From assembly GCA_003508835.1 (NCBI GenBank), contig PUFA01000066.1, positions 8,760,501-8,824,500 of the forward strand: 64,000 bases of DNA, read 5' to 3'. How positions within the stretch are numbered: the first letter of the stretch is position 1; every line of letters begins with the position of its first letter. The stretch is from Eonycteris spelaea (lineage: Eukaryota; Chordata; Mammalia; Chiroptera; Pteropodidae). Below, piece after piece: positions 54,496-64,000 of this stretch. Below the pieces are notes generated by a model that was given only the letters and a program-made list of their open reading frames with translations, was not told the DNA's origin and did no database searches. Both the position numbers and the translations under genes were made by a program.

Positions 54496-55729
54496 CGGCG
54501 CCGCGGTTCAGTCAAGGGAAGGGGCGTGCGATGCGCGGAGAGAAGCCAGCATGACACGCGTCCAGCAGGCATGAATGGCCCTCGTCTCGCCTCCCACTGC
54601 CCTCTCTTTGTTTCTTGCGTCTTAGACGTTAAGACTCTTGAAAGACGTGTACTACGCCGGAATTCCATTTCTCTAAACCTGTTCTCTCTCTTCTTCCATA
54701 GTCTCCCTGAACATGCAAAAAACAAAAAACAAAAAACACCTTGGCCAGGCACAAGCCAGCCACGAGGCCTGCCGGGCTGGCGAAGGCTTCTCCAGCTCCA
54801 GGTCCGGCCCTGTGGGAGAGAGTCCCCTGGGGGTGGGCGTGCCATTCGTGCTCCTGCACCAGTGGGTTCGAGCCTGTGGGGTCTGCAGCGGGGGAGGGGA
54901 GCACAGTGGACAGGATGGTGGAGCCACTCGCCAGCCGGGAGAGGCGTCAGCCTCGGTGGGTGGCCAGCCAAGGAGGGTGGGTAGGAGTGTGTGCAGTAAG
55001 TGTGGGACAGGCTTGGTGCATCGTATGGACTCAGTCCAGGACTGCCCTGGAGAGCCTGGGGTGGGTGCACAGAGTTGGGGGAGGGAAGGGAGGCGATGCC
55101 CCCGGGCCAGGCAGGCAGCAACCAGCCACGGAGAGGCACAGCCACCAGCCCAGCTTCAGGGTGGACAGACGCTGGGAGCCCTGCCCTGCCCCACGGGACG
55201 CTGCCGTGGGGCCTCCCAGTTGTGATCATGGGGGAACACGGGCTCCCGGCTGCCAGCTCTTCGGTTTTTACAAGAACGCGAAAGTCTAGATTTTCATGTG
55301 AAATTTCTTGACTCTGTAGAAAAGTTCGCTTTGGACGCACGTTTCTAGAATACGCGATGCATGCCACACGGCGCATTTCTTGACCTAGGGATGTAGAAGG
55401 CAGAGATGAGGCGAGGGATGGCAAGTCAGGCGACAGAGGAAGCGGAGGATGCGAGCGGCCGAAGCGGCGAGAGCGTCCAGCTCGCGGGGGGGGGGGCGGC
55501 GGCCGCCAGGGACGTGTGAGAGAGCATGCGATGGCTGTTTCACCGTTGCAGACTCTCACCTTGCGTCTTGCAGAAATGCCTGTGGGTGCGGACTGGGGAG
55601 GCTGCAGTGTGACAAACCGTAAGGTGAAAACCGTCACGCACACCTGTCGTTGCTGAAGGATCACAAACGCGTCTTTGGAAATTGAGCGGTCGGTAGATGG
55701 ATAGACAGGCGTACGTGCCTAGGTATGTG

Positions 55730-55960
55730 TGTAGTACCTATAGCTACGTGTGCACATATGTGTAAAATATGTAATTACCGTGTCAAGAGTGACTCACGGC
55801 CTCGAGGGAGCGAGTCCCTGGCCCGGCGGTTTGCAGTTTCTCTTCATGTGCAAATAAATAATGCAGCTCTAGTTGCATTTCCTAATTACTCCTCGATTAG
55901 TCCGTTTAAAGTCAATTAAACTTCACAGAGCCCCAGTTTCTCTCAAGAAAATCAGGCCGC
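55730..55960. promoter_or_regulatory. AT-rich block with octamer- and homeodomain-like sites
   Basis: Contains ATGTGCAAATAAATAATG, TTGCATTTCCTAATTACTCC and TCAATTAAAC, i.e. POU/octamer-like and TAATTA homeodomain-like words spaced over about 90 bases (55845-55925). Looks like a compact developmental enhancer core. Inferred from motifs only. Confidence 0.35.
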
Positions 55961-56379
55961 TGTCACTCAGGAAATCTGAGCAGATGACCGATGGCTGTTG
56001 CGCTTGTCAGGGAGAATGTAGACAGTGGCCCTTGTGACAAAGTCGCTGGGTCGCTGGACAGTTTTGCTGACCTGCCGTGGGCCGTGGGCGTGGGCCTGCT
56101 GACGGCTGGACGTAGAGAGGCTGCGCTCAGCAGAGGATTAGACTCTGAGTCAGAGGGGATGACAGTTGGAAGCGTTTCGGGGTGCCCTGCCTGCTCGTCC
56201 TCCTGCCGAGGGTTGAGGGGCAGGGGGCGTGGTCAGGGAGAGAAAGCTCTTCGGTGAACCAAGTAGCTTCAAGCCACTTAATTCTACCTCTGAGAGCCGG
56301 GGGTCAGCGTGAGGCCAGAGAGTATCTAGCACAGCACCCCGAAACATAGGGGATTTCTCCTCTTCGTTTATGGCCTTTT

Positions 56380-56720
56380 TTCTCATCTGCGAGAACTAAG
56401 TTTGTACTCGATTTCTTCATTTCTTTAAATTGGCTTCAAATGCAAAGCCTTGTGGGAAAAGTGACCCATACACACAGAGCGATGCGTTCTTCTTATTTTA
56501 AGCCTCTTGATTTTTTTAATGCGATCCCCCGTTTTGCTAAGTTTTGTCCGTTTTTGGACTCATTCTGCACGAAACTGCGTCCTCCCTCCGGGAGGAGAGC
56601 AGGCATTAGCCTCGCTCTTCACGGGGTAATTAGACTCTAAAATTAGAAGGCAATAGTGCGTGTTAAGATGCATCTAAATGCAACCGCAGCAGGGATTGTC
56701 TTTCTTGGCGGTGCAGGCGA
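56380..56720. promoter_or_regulatory. AT-rich unique intronic block
   Basis: Non-repeat sequence with TTTAAATTGGCTTC, TTCTTATTTTAAGCC and GGGGTAATTAGACTC words, abutting a CpG-rich block on the right. Possible regulatory element, no gene features seen. Confidence 0.3.
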
Positions 56721-56729
56721 ACCTGAACT

Positions 56730-57330
56730 TGGGCGCGAAGCCGAGGGGCGATGGGGCTGGATGCTCAGAGCAGAGATGCCGCCAACAGCGCCTCTTCCCC
56801 GGGCCTCGGAGCTCTCGGCTCTGAGTGGGCTGGCCGAGGGCGGGAAGCACCTGGTTCTGTCTTGGGGGGTCGCAGTCTGTGGGTGGGGGAGGGTGGCCCT
56901 CAGGAGGGCCCCGCCCCGACGTGACCCTGCTCTGGGAGCCGGACGGAAGGGGAGGTCGACCGGGCAGTTCCGGGCTCCAGCGGCCGCCGTCCGTGCGCTC
57001 GGCCGCGTGGACTGCCCGGAGCGGCCCCTGCACCCGCCTGGCCACCCCACAGGTGGCACTGCATGGCCGCTGAAGGTCAGGGACGCGGTGCGGACGCGCC
57101 GTCCCGCGGGCCGGAGGCTGCTCGAGTGAGCGGAGCTCGGGAGGCGGCCCCCGGTGCAGGAACTGTACCCGGCAGGAGGGCCCGATGCTCGCCCCACGGA
57201 GCTGGCCATCGACGGGGAGGCGGCGTGGACCCGCCCCCCACCCCGCGTCCACTGGGAAGAAGGGAGCCAGGCGGCCTGCGTGTCTGGAGAAGTGGCTTGC
57301 GAGGCGTTTGGAGGTGAAAACAGCTTCAAG
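56730..57330. promoter_or_regulatory. Intronic CpG-rich block 2
   Basis: A roughly 600-base GC/CpG-rich stretch inside otherwise mixed intronic DNA. It contains an ATG in good context at 57063 followed within 13 bases by a weak donor-like GTCAGG, too little to call an exon. Confidence 0.3.
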
Positions 57331-58125
57331 TTCACTCCTGTCCGTGTGCCAGAGAACGAAGTGGGTAACGCGGAATGATGCCGGGACCTCAGCCGCCCAG
57401 TGTCACCGCCGCCTTCTCGTCTCCGGTCTCTGCCGCGCCCCCACCTCGCACACGTCAAACTAGAAGCCCCGAAAGGGGGGCTTCGTCCTCGCTGTTCCCA
57501 GCCGGGACCCCGGCCTGCAGCCCAGGCTGGCACTCGGCGGCTGCCGGGTGCGCTGGGTGGGTGGGCGCCTGGCTCAGTTCATCCCGGGCTCCAGTGCGGC
57601 CCCAGCATCTGGGGCTGTGGCCGTAGGGCAGAGGCGAGGTTGCCCCAGGGTCCCCGGAGCCGAGTGCAGCCCAGGCCATTGCCCCACGGCTCTGGGGGAC
57701 TCTCCGTGCCCTCCCAGCCGGGCCGTCCCCTTCCCTGCCTCCCACCTGCACCTCCTGTCACGAGCCCCCCCCCACCTGTGCCGCCTCGCCACCGGCCTCC
57801 TTCCCAGGGCCGAGCTACCGTCTGTGTGCCAGGGGACAGGTGCTCAGTGTTCTCAGAACCAACGTCAGCCCTGTCCTGGACTCGGGGGGAGGAGGAGGGA
57901 GGGGTGAGACCTTCTCCCGCAGTGTGCTTCCCTCAGACTCCCTGTCACTCACGGCTCACCTCCGGGGCCCTCCCTGGGCACCGTCTCTCCCCTGTCACGC
58001 CTTCCCCGCCCCCGCTTTATGTCCTTCCCAGCACACTTAGCGCCATCCAGAACCACGCCGTTTATGCACAGTTGAAAATTGCTTATGTTAATTATATATG
58101 AAAAACAAACATCTGTGTAATGATA

Positions 58126-58235
58126 TGCATTCGTATGTGTGTGTCTGTGCGTGTGTGTGATGTGTGTGCATATGCACACATGTGTGCATGCATGCATGTG
58201 CACACGTGTGTATGTGTGTGTGTGCATGTGCGCCT
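58126..58235 (+). repeat. (TG)n compound microsatellite
   Basis: TGTGTGTC, GTGCATATGCACAC and GCATGCATG units, alternating purine-pyrimidine. Confidence 0.95.
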
Positions 58236-58267
58236 GTCTGCACCACCAGAATACACTTTAAACGCAG

Positions 58268-58340
58268 AGCCCCCCTGAGCGCCCAGCCCCGTGCCTGGCA
58301 CACAGTGAAGGCTTAATTATTTCTTGAGTTAACGAGTGAT
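58268..58340 (+). repeat. L2 LINE 3' end
   Basis: CCCCGTGCCTGGCACACAGTGAAGGCTTAATTATTTC is an L2 tail. Confidence 0.8.
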
Positions 58341-58704
58341 TTTCTCTTTTCCGCTCACTTTTCTGTATTTCCCATGAGGCTGTGGAGCGTAGGACCCCAG
58401 CCCACTGGCAACCACCAATAGTGCTTGGGGCCACCCAGCAGCACCCACGGTCCGGAGCGCGGGCTGGCGAGGTGGAAGGCTGTTCAGACTCCTGTGGGCG
58501 ATTCCGGGGTCTCAGCACCCCTGATTTCCTGAGACCCCCACTCGGCATGGCCCCGGCAGACACCCTGACTGAGACGGTGTCGGACACAGGCCGGTGCCTT
58601 TTGCCTTTTTGTTCCTTCCTTCCCCTCTCCCACCGGCCTCCCGTGCCCCTTTGACAGACGAGCTCCACATCCCCGGTGTGCGGTAATAAGGATGAGGGTC
58701 CCCG

Positions 58705-58815
58705 AATCCAGGCCCCGGTGCCACCGCTGTTGTGCTCGTGACCCTCGGGGGCCTTTCTCGGCTCAGTTTCCTCGTCTGTGAAATCTGGGGTTTTGATCAT
58801 TTCATTTCTCCGGTT
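58705..58815 (+). repeat. MIR SINE
   Basis: TTTCTCGGCTCAGTTTCCTCG followed by TCTGTGAAATCTGGGG matches MIR. Confidence 0.85.
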
Positions 58816-58954
58816 CCTTCCGGCTTCGAAACGCGCTGTGCGGTTCGGGATCGTGTAGACCTTGGATGGGGTGATGCGTCCTTCTGGCTAGTTTATGGGT
58901 TATGTGGGCTGGGAGCCTTGCCTTCAGGAGCTGCTCCATCGTGTCAGACAAGAT

Positions 58955-59340
58955 GCTTCGAGTTGCACGTGACTTCAGGCGCATGGCGTCCAGAGGACCC
59001 GGTTCTATCACCTGCATTCGCTCCCGCTCCGTCTCTTGGCCTGGTCTTCTTAGGCCAGCGCTTCCTCCTTCCGGGGCCTCGTAGGCTGGACCTGCTGTGC
59101 TTCCTACAAACTCTAGGACTGAGCGGCCATGGCTGGACCACCCACCGAGGAAGCCCGGGAGCTGCAAACAGAGAGGAAGGTCGAACGGCTGCTGAGTCGG
59201 GGAAAAGCCCATCTGGGATCTTCAGAACAGTCGTCCAACAGTTCCTCGGGACTCCTTAACCGGCAGGAGGACGGCTTGGGTCTGGGCCTCCTGGACGGGG
59301 ACAAGGGTGGGGCGCCGGGAGACTTGACCTCCTGGGGTAG
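58955..59340. repeat. Probable old interspersed repeat
   Basis: GCACGTGACTTCAGGCGCATGG, TCCGTCTCTTGGCCTGG and GGACGGCTTGGGTCTGG recall a widespread mammalian repeat with a CATGGC...CCAGCAGCTCC layout. Family not named. Confidence 0.35.
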
Positions 59341-59724
59341 ACGACACCATTCGTTTTCCCTCTCAGTAATAGGCTTGCGTTAACCTTGGTGCTGGGCATG
59401 GGGTCTGTCCTTTCCTCAGCTCAGCAGCACCCATCACTGCCACGTTCTCCTGGCACTAATTAAACAGGACACATTTGGATTAGGGCTGACGTGACTCAAC
59501 GTGCAGGTGAAGAGAGAGAGAAGCTCGCTCTCGGGGAAGTGGCAGACGCCTGCTTTCCGTGCAGGGGCTCGGGCACGACGCGGTCCCTGCCTCTCCCTGG
59601 ACACTCGCCGACGTCAGGGAGACCCCACCTTCCTCCGGAAGCACCTGGGTTGAAGTGACGCGCCGCCTGAAGTGGGGACATTGAAACTTCGGTTTCCCAG
59701 CTCGACATTGTTGGCATACGAGCA

Positions 59725-60140
59725 TGATGAAGCATCACATGATTTGTTTTCCCTCGAGTTTATCTGCCGGGTAATTGTTTACTTAGTCGAGTTAATTTCT
59801 GAGTTCGATTTCTATGACTTGCCCTCACATTTTTAAAAAGGCTAATGAGACTGGGATTTTTTTATGGTAAGCGCGTTGAGAAGCAAATAGCAAATAACCC
59901 ATCTATGAAATTGTTAAAAGAAAAGTTGTTATGGTAATGGTGAGAACAAAACGCCTCCATTTAATGCTTCGTGGTTACAGAGATGCCAGCCAAGGTATAG
60001 AAATGTGTTTTCCTCAAAAGATTCCTTTCGGGGCACGTGTTTTAATATGTTCTCTCTCACACACGGTCACATGAATTCATGAAGTAAATTCAGCAAAGCG
60101 TTAGCTACGTGCAGTAGCCACGTGCCTTCTTTCTCTAAAT
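59725..60140. promoter_or_regulatory. AT-rich unique intronic block
   Basis: Low-GC, non-repeat sequence with GTAATTGTTTAC, GAGTTAATTTC, CATCTATGAAATTG and ATGGTAATGG words, immediately left of the DNA transposon fossil. Candidate conserved element, untested. Confidence 0.3.
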
Positions 60141-60147
60141 ATAGTAC

Positions 60148-60712
60148 AGCAGGTCCTCAAATAACGTCATTTTGTTTAACGTCATTTGGTTTTAAGGTTG
60201 ATGAGGAAACAAAATAAAAAGCAATGGCCGGCCGGGCCACTGCCTGTGGAGTGTGCGTTTCTCCCCGAGTCTGAGCCGTGCACGCGAGATGGCCGGGCGT
60301 GTCTGAGTGCCCCTGTCTGAGCGTGCGTGGGTGAGTGGGGGTGCCCCTGATGTGGGAGGGTGTCCTGTGCAGGGCGGGTCCCACCTTGCACCCGAGCTGA
60401 TGTGACGGGCTCCGGCCACTGGCGACCCTGAACGGGATTCAGAGGGTTGGAGAATAGGGGTCTGACTTGTCCTCATGAATCTTTCCTAAGTGGATGTATA
60501 GCTCACGTCGACGTCAGTGTTTCCTTTTAGGAGTGTCTGGCGTCTTTATGTAGAAGTTCGGTGATGTTTCTGTGTGCAGACATTTGCCGTAGGAACTTGA
60601 CTCTCACCCCTATCAATTAGCGTCTGGCAAAATCGGTTCCTTTTACGTCGTTTCACTTAAAGTTGCGATTTCCAAGAACCTATCGATGGTGTTAAGTGAG
60701 AACTTGCTTTTT
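60148..60712. mobile_element. Degenerate DNA transposon with terminal inverted repeats
   Basis: Left end CAGGTCCTCAAATAACGTCA (from 60151) pairs as a degenerate inverted repeat with the right end (GTTAAGTGAGAACTTG, to about 60708). TA dinucleotides lie just outside both ends, as in Tc1/mariner-type insertions. The interior carries GGTGTCCTGTGCAGGGCGGG and GGCTCCGGCCACTGGCGACC, a segment I associate with several vertebrate DNA transposons. No transposase frame. Family uncertain (possibly Tc2/Kanga-like). Confidence 0.6.
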
Positions 60713-61869
60713 ATATTCCATGTTGTAAGTTAGGGGCTGAATTATACATAACAGAGTTTGTGGTAATATAATGGATAGTTGGGAGTTTACTGAGTTTCCG
60801 TTTCTTTCTATTTGGGTTTAAAGAACTTTTCTGCACCTCAACCCGTTAAAAAGCACGATCCTGTTAGCATCACACTTCGAAATGCCTGTTCCCGTCAAGA
60901 GCTCAGATGGCAGTGCAAGCCGATTAGTCTGAAGGCTTTTTACTCGTTCACGACCCGGCAGTACGCAGTAGCATAGTGTTTCCTGCATGTACACATCAGA
61001 GCAATTGCAGAGCCTTTTCTATGAGATGCAGACTGCCCCACGAGCACCTGATCGGTGTTCACCGTCGCGTGTTAAAAATAAGAAACAAAAACCTCATGAT
61101 GTGGTTTTCTAAACGATCTTTGTTTGCAGCGAGACTATGCTTGTAAAAATTAGCTTTTCTTTGGTTTACTCAAGTTATTTGAGAGGCTTTTTTTTTTTTT
61201 TTTATTGCACGCTTGCGAACTGGTAGGTTTCCAACATTTTCAGTGTTGAAAGTCAAGTGGTATTTTCCTGTATACTATTTTTTTCTTGAAGGTCAAAAGG
61301 CAAATTTGGCATATCTGTCAAAATATAGAAGAATAATTTGTAGATGTGCACATATTTTATTTTTATGGGTATAGAAATAGATAAAAAGGGGCCCGGGAAG
61401 CATTTCCGTTTGGCAAATGAGCATACAAAAATCAGACTATAAAGAATGACATACTAGGCTCTGAGTACAGAATATTTATAATACAAATTGTAGGGAGTTT
61501 TTTGTGGGACATATTTTCTAAGACAGTGTTCTTAAAATCTGTCTGCTGTGAAACACAGGAAACAAAGAAATACTTAACCAACAGGAGAACCATTAATTCG
61601 CAAACAAACCAGGGGAAATTTCAAATGGATCTGCATTATGCTTGCATTCGTTTCTAAAACTAATCAGTTGTTTACCTTCTGTATTAGCGCATGTCTAAGA
61701 TTTACACAAAGGGTTGCAGAAATAAAGATGCTAAATTCTTAGGGCTGAGAATTAATATATAAAGCTGCTGTCTGTTTTTTGCACCATGTCGATTGTTCCC
61801 TTGGGGTGCAAATTAATTTTTAAAAAGCCAATTGAAAGCAAATTTTCCCATTAAAGAAAGATACTGTTG
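60713..61869. other. AT-rich unique intronic sequence
   Basis: No repeat recognised apart from a T-run at 61190-61203. Blocks at 60860-61080 and 61370-61800 look like conserved non-coding sequence by composition, but conservation is untested. Confidence 0.45.
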
Positions 61870-62175
61870 TTTGAAAATGGTATCTCATTCAATGCGAATT
61901 AAAACTAGATGCTGGTTCCCCCATCGGAGTGGTAAAAGTAAAAACGTAACAGTGGCTAGGGCTGGCGAAAACCGGACCAACAACTTTCATGCACTGCTGA
62001 GGTTGGCGTACGTGGACGTGACCCCTTCGGGGAGCTTGTGGCATAGCTCCTTGAGTTCAGAACACCCAGCAATGCCTGTCCAGACCGTTGCCCTGGAGAA
62101 AACTACATTCAGGAGTTATTAGCAGGAGAGAAATCCAGGGATGTTTATCACAGCAGTGCTTCAATAGCACGTGCG
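61870..62175 (+). mobile_element. LINE-1 fragment, sense
   Basis: GGTATCTCATTCAATGCGAATT, CAACTTTCATGCACTGCTGAGG and TTTATCACAGCAGTGCTTCAATAGC match the sense 3' part of old L1. Confidence 0.75.
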
Positions 62176-62225
62176 TGCCCACAGATACACACAGACACAC
62201 AGACACACACACACACACACACAGA
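62176..62225 (+). repeat. (CA)n microsatellite
   Basis: ACACACAGACACAC units inside or at the end of the L1 fragment. Confidence 0.95.
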
Positions 62226-62689
62226 GAAAAAGATGGGAAGGCCATACCAAGATGGGAAATTGCAGGTGGGGTTTCCACGCTTCCGTCACTGTGGGGTGGC
62301 GGGGCTCCTGGACTTACTGGAGGGGCATAAACTCCCTCTGTGACCTTCGCGTCTTCTAATAAAAAGAACAGCCCTCTTAAGCAACTATGTCTAGATGTCA
62401 GTATTTGTTACATCTGGCTCCTGGACACATGCGTGTTTATTTTTCGTGCATGTGTCTTCAAACGATTACAGCTTATTCAGATTGCATTTTTTTTTAAAAA
62501 AAAAAGTGGTGGATTTTCTTAACATCAGAAACTGGAATAAATCAAACTGCTGAAGTGTGTAGCAAATGATAAATTATCGCCTCAAGGGCTGGTTGCCGAA
62601 ATATACTGACAGTATGTATTAATTAATAAAACGCATAAAAATAGGAATTTAAAAATTAAAACACTTTGCTATATTGTCATCACAGACTA
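62226..62689. other. AT-rich sequence between L1 fragments
   Basis: No gene. An A-run after a T-run lies at 62490-62506. Confidence 0.5.
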
Positions 62690-63051
62690 GCCATATAACC
62701 CTTATGGAAGGAAAGTTGGCTTTATTTAGTAAAATTACATATGCAGTTACCCTTTGAACCAGTAATCCCACTTCCAGGAACTTACCCCAGAATGTCTTGG
62801 CAAAATATAAAATAGTACATACGCGAGGCTATTCATTTTGTCATTAGGTGGGAGACAGCCCATACATTCTCAGATAGTAGACCAGTTGGATAAACGATGG
62901 TGTACGCACACAAGAGGTGTAGAGAGAAATGGGGTGTTCCCTATAGCGCTGGGGAGTGATCCCCAGTGTGTATCACTGAGTGGAGTCAAGATTTTGCACA
63001 GAGTTTATGTATACTACCTTTGGTGTAAAAGGGAGGAAGGAGAGGTGTGTT

Positions 63052-63083
<32 letters not shown>

Positions 63084-63300
63084 TGTGTGTGTGTGTATAC
63101 TTAGATTGTCCAGTGGAAATGCTGGAAGTGTAAAACAAAACTAAGAAAAATGGGTGCATGCAGGGGAGGGAACCCACGGGGTGGAGGACAGACATGTAAG
63201 TGAGATCTCTACGAGGATACTTTGTTACATAGTTTTGAAATGTGTACATATTTTACATATTCAAAAAGTTGAATTAAAAAAGGAAAAAAATGGAAACACG
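62690..63300 (+). mobile_element. LINE-1 3' fragment, sense
   Basis: CCAGTAATCCCACTTCCAGG, GGATAAACGATGGTGTACGC, TTGCACAGAGTTTATGTATAC and TTGAATTAAAAAAGG follow an old L1 (L1ME/HAL1-like) to its A-tail, interrupted by a TG array at 63045-63097. Confidence 0.75.
63045..63097 (+). repeat. (TG)n(CG)n(TG)n microsatellite
   Basis: TGTGTGTG, then GCGCGCGCGCACG, then TGTGTG. Confidence 0.95.
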
Positions 63301-63639
63301 TAGTAATTGAACCTGACTGTAAACAAGTTGATGTAACCTCAGAGAAAGTAATTCCTCCAAGTGACTAAATCTCAGTACTTTAATTGTGGGATGGACAATT
63401 AAATACATAAATACAGTAGTGCCTGGTTTAAACACAAGGAAATCACAGACTATATTCATCAGTAGTATTAGCTGGAATATTGATGTCGTTACTTTGCAAT
63501 TATTAAAGGGATAATTTCAAAGAACGCACAAGTAATACGTTAATGTGAAGAATCGAGATTCCTAGCATAATAGAAAAGAGAAAAAGTATAACATGTTTTA
63601 AAGTTACCTGAATTCCTGTAATCTTACATTCAAATTGGC
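63301..63639. other. AT-rich unique sequence
   Basis: No gene or repeat recognised. Confidence 0.45.
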
Positions 63640-64000
63640 ATCAGTGCAGCCTCTCCAGCTTTGCGTGTTTGCTGTTTGCAGAATATATGCTTTTCCGACC
63701 TTTTACGTTCAACCTGTTTGCACCTTTGAACCCAAAGCGTGTCTCTGACAGACAGTGTATAGTTGGGTCTGTGTTTCTATTCGGTCTGACAACCGCTACC
63801 TTCTGTTAGATTGGATAATGCATTCATGATGGATGTTATTGAAATGGTTGGCTTTGCATCTGTCATTTTAATCACTTGCACGGGAGTTCTTTGTGTAGAT
63901 CTGAATTACTGTCTACTGTTACTTGCTTCCAGCCTGAAAAACTTCCCTAGCATTTCTTAGATGGCAGGTCTGCTAGTAATGAATTCTCTGGAAATGTCTT
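63640..64000 (-). mobile_element. LINE-1 ORF2-region fragment, antisense, cut by the window edge
   Basis: TTTACGTTCAACCTGTTTGCACC, TCTGACAGACAGTGTATAGTTGGG and GATGGCAGGTCTGCTAGTAATGAATTCTCTG match antisense old L1. It continues beyond 64000. Confidence 0.8.

Larger units (their letters stand above)
50936..55729. other. Intronic GC-rich block, no gene
   Basis: Unique sequence with MIR/L2 remnants and the GGAT satellite. A GGAG tract lies at 51032-51053 and a G-run plus CGG cluster at 55485-55506. The 421-codon minus open frame at 54399-55664 crosses a MIR and an A-rich tract and is not a gene. Confidence 0.55.
56721..59724. other. Intronic GC-rich block, no gene
   Basis: CpG-rich part, TG array, L2 and MIR remnants. 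An 84-codon frame from 59129 with a plausible ATG lies in a region (58955-59340) that looks repeat-derived, so it is not called. Confidence 0.5.
34487..64000 (+). other. PHACTR3: PHACTR3 intron 1 (partial, runs off the window)
   Basis: The sequence after the donor GTAATG at 34487 is read as intron to the window end, because no acceptor followed by the expected exon 2 coding sequence was found. Human PHACTR3 also has long 5' introns. Repeats and candidate regulatory blocks within it are listed separately. Confidence 0.75.

Noticed and set aside
54399..55664. 421-codon open frame on the - strand
   Set aside because: Runs through a MIR and an A-rich simple tract, and the translation is low-complexity with no recognisable domain.
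57063..57075. Short ATG exon MAAE with phase-1 donor GTCAGG in a CpG-rich block
   Set aside because: Phase would fit PHACTR3 exon 2, but 13 coding bases and a weak donor are too likely by chance.
59129..59383. ATG in good context with an 84-codon charged peptide
   Set aside because: It looked coding-like at first, but the surrounding 58955-59340 resembles an interspersed repeat and there is no splice structure.
1..64000. CRISPR arrays, bacterial operons, tRNA or rRNA genes, phage or other prokaryotic systems
   Set aside because: Sequence is mammalian nuclear DNA. The tandem repeats seen are micro- and minisatellites, and no cloverleaf or rRNA segment was recognised.
34487..64000. Search for PHACTR3 exon 2
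   Set aside because: I looked for coding sequence for the expected EMDQTPPARPEYLV region and RPEL repeats and found none, so no further exon is called.

Overview
This is nuclear DNA from a placental mammal. The evidence is a set of old interspersed repeats (MIR, L2, L1M-type LINE-1 fragments, MER5A- and MER20-like hAT transposons, MLT1-like LTR fragments), long intergenic and intronic stretches without open coding sequence, CpG islands, and a recognisable vertebrate first exon. I recognise no Alu, carnivore SINEC, equine ERE, pig PRE or cetartiodactyl CHR/Bov SINE, so I cannot assign an order. Much of the window is very GC- and CpG-rich, including inside old repeats.

Only one gene is supported: PHACTR3 (phosphatase and actin regulator 3, scapinin), on the + strand. 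Its standard first coding exon is at 34369-34486 and encodes 39 codons plus one base, followed by a clear splice donor. The peptide agrees with the N-terminus of human PHACTR3 as I remember it. A second start is at 20270-20366, in another CpG island 14 kb upstream. It has an ATG in good context, an open frame of 32 codons plus one base, and a donor of the same phase, so it would join the same downstream PHACTR3 exon in frame. I read it as a probable alternative first exon. No later PHACTR3 exon was found, so everything after 34486 is read as the first part of a long intron.

Layout: 1-19.7 kb is upstream intergenic DNA (by human gene order, the EDN3-PHACTR3 interval) with L1 fossils, simple repeats and a small CpG-rich block at 17.4 kb. 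19.75-20.6 kb is CpG island 1 with the putative alternative exon. 20.6-33.8 kb lies between the two starts and holds MER20/MER5A remnants, L1 fragments, an AT-rich candidate regulatory block at 28.9-29.4 kb and a CTCF-like site at 30.6 kb. 33.8-34.6 kb is the main promoter and exon, with a perfect CRE palindrome about 0.5 kb upstream of the ATG. 34.5-64 kb is intronic: GC-rich with minisatellites to about 59 kb, then AT-rich with a degenerate DNA transposon and several L1 fragments.

Most long open frames here (for example 496 codons from 3786 and 421 codons on the minus strand at 54399-55664) are by-products of high GC and are not annotated as genes. Repeat names rest on remembered consensus sequences, and boundaries are approximate.
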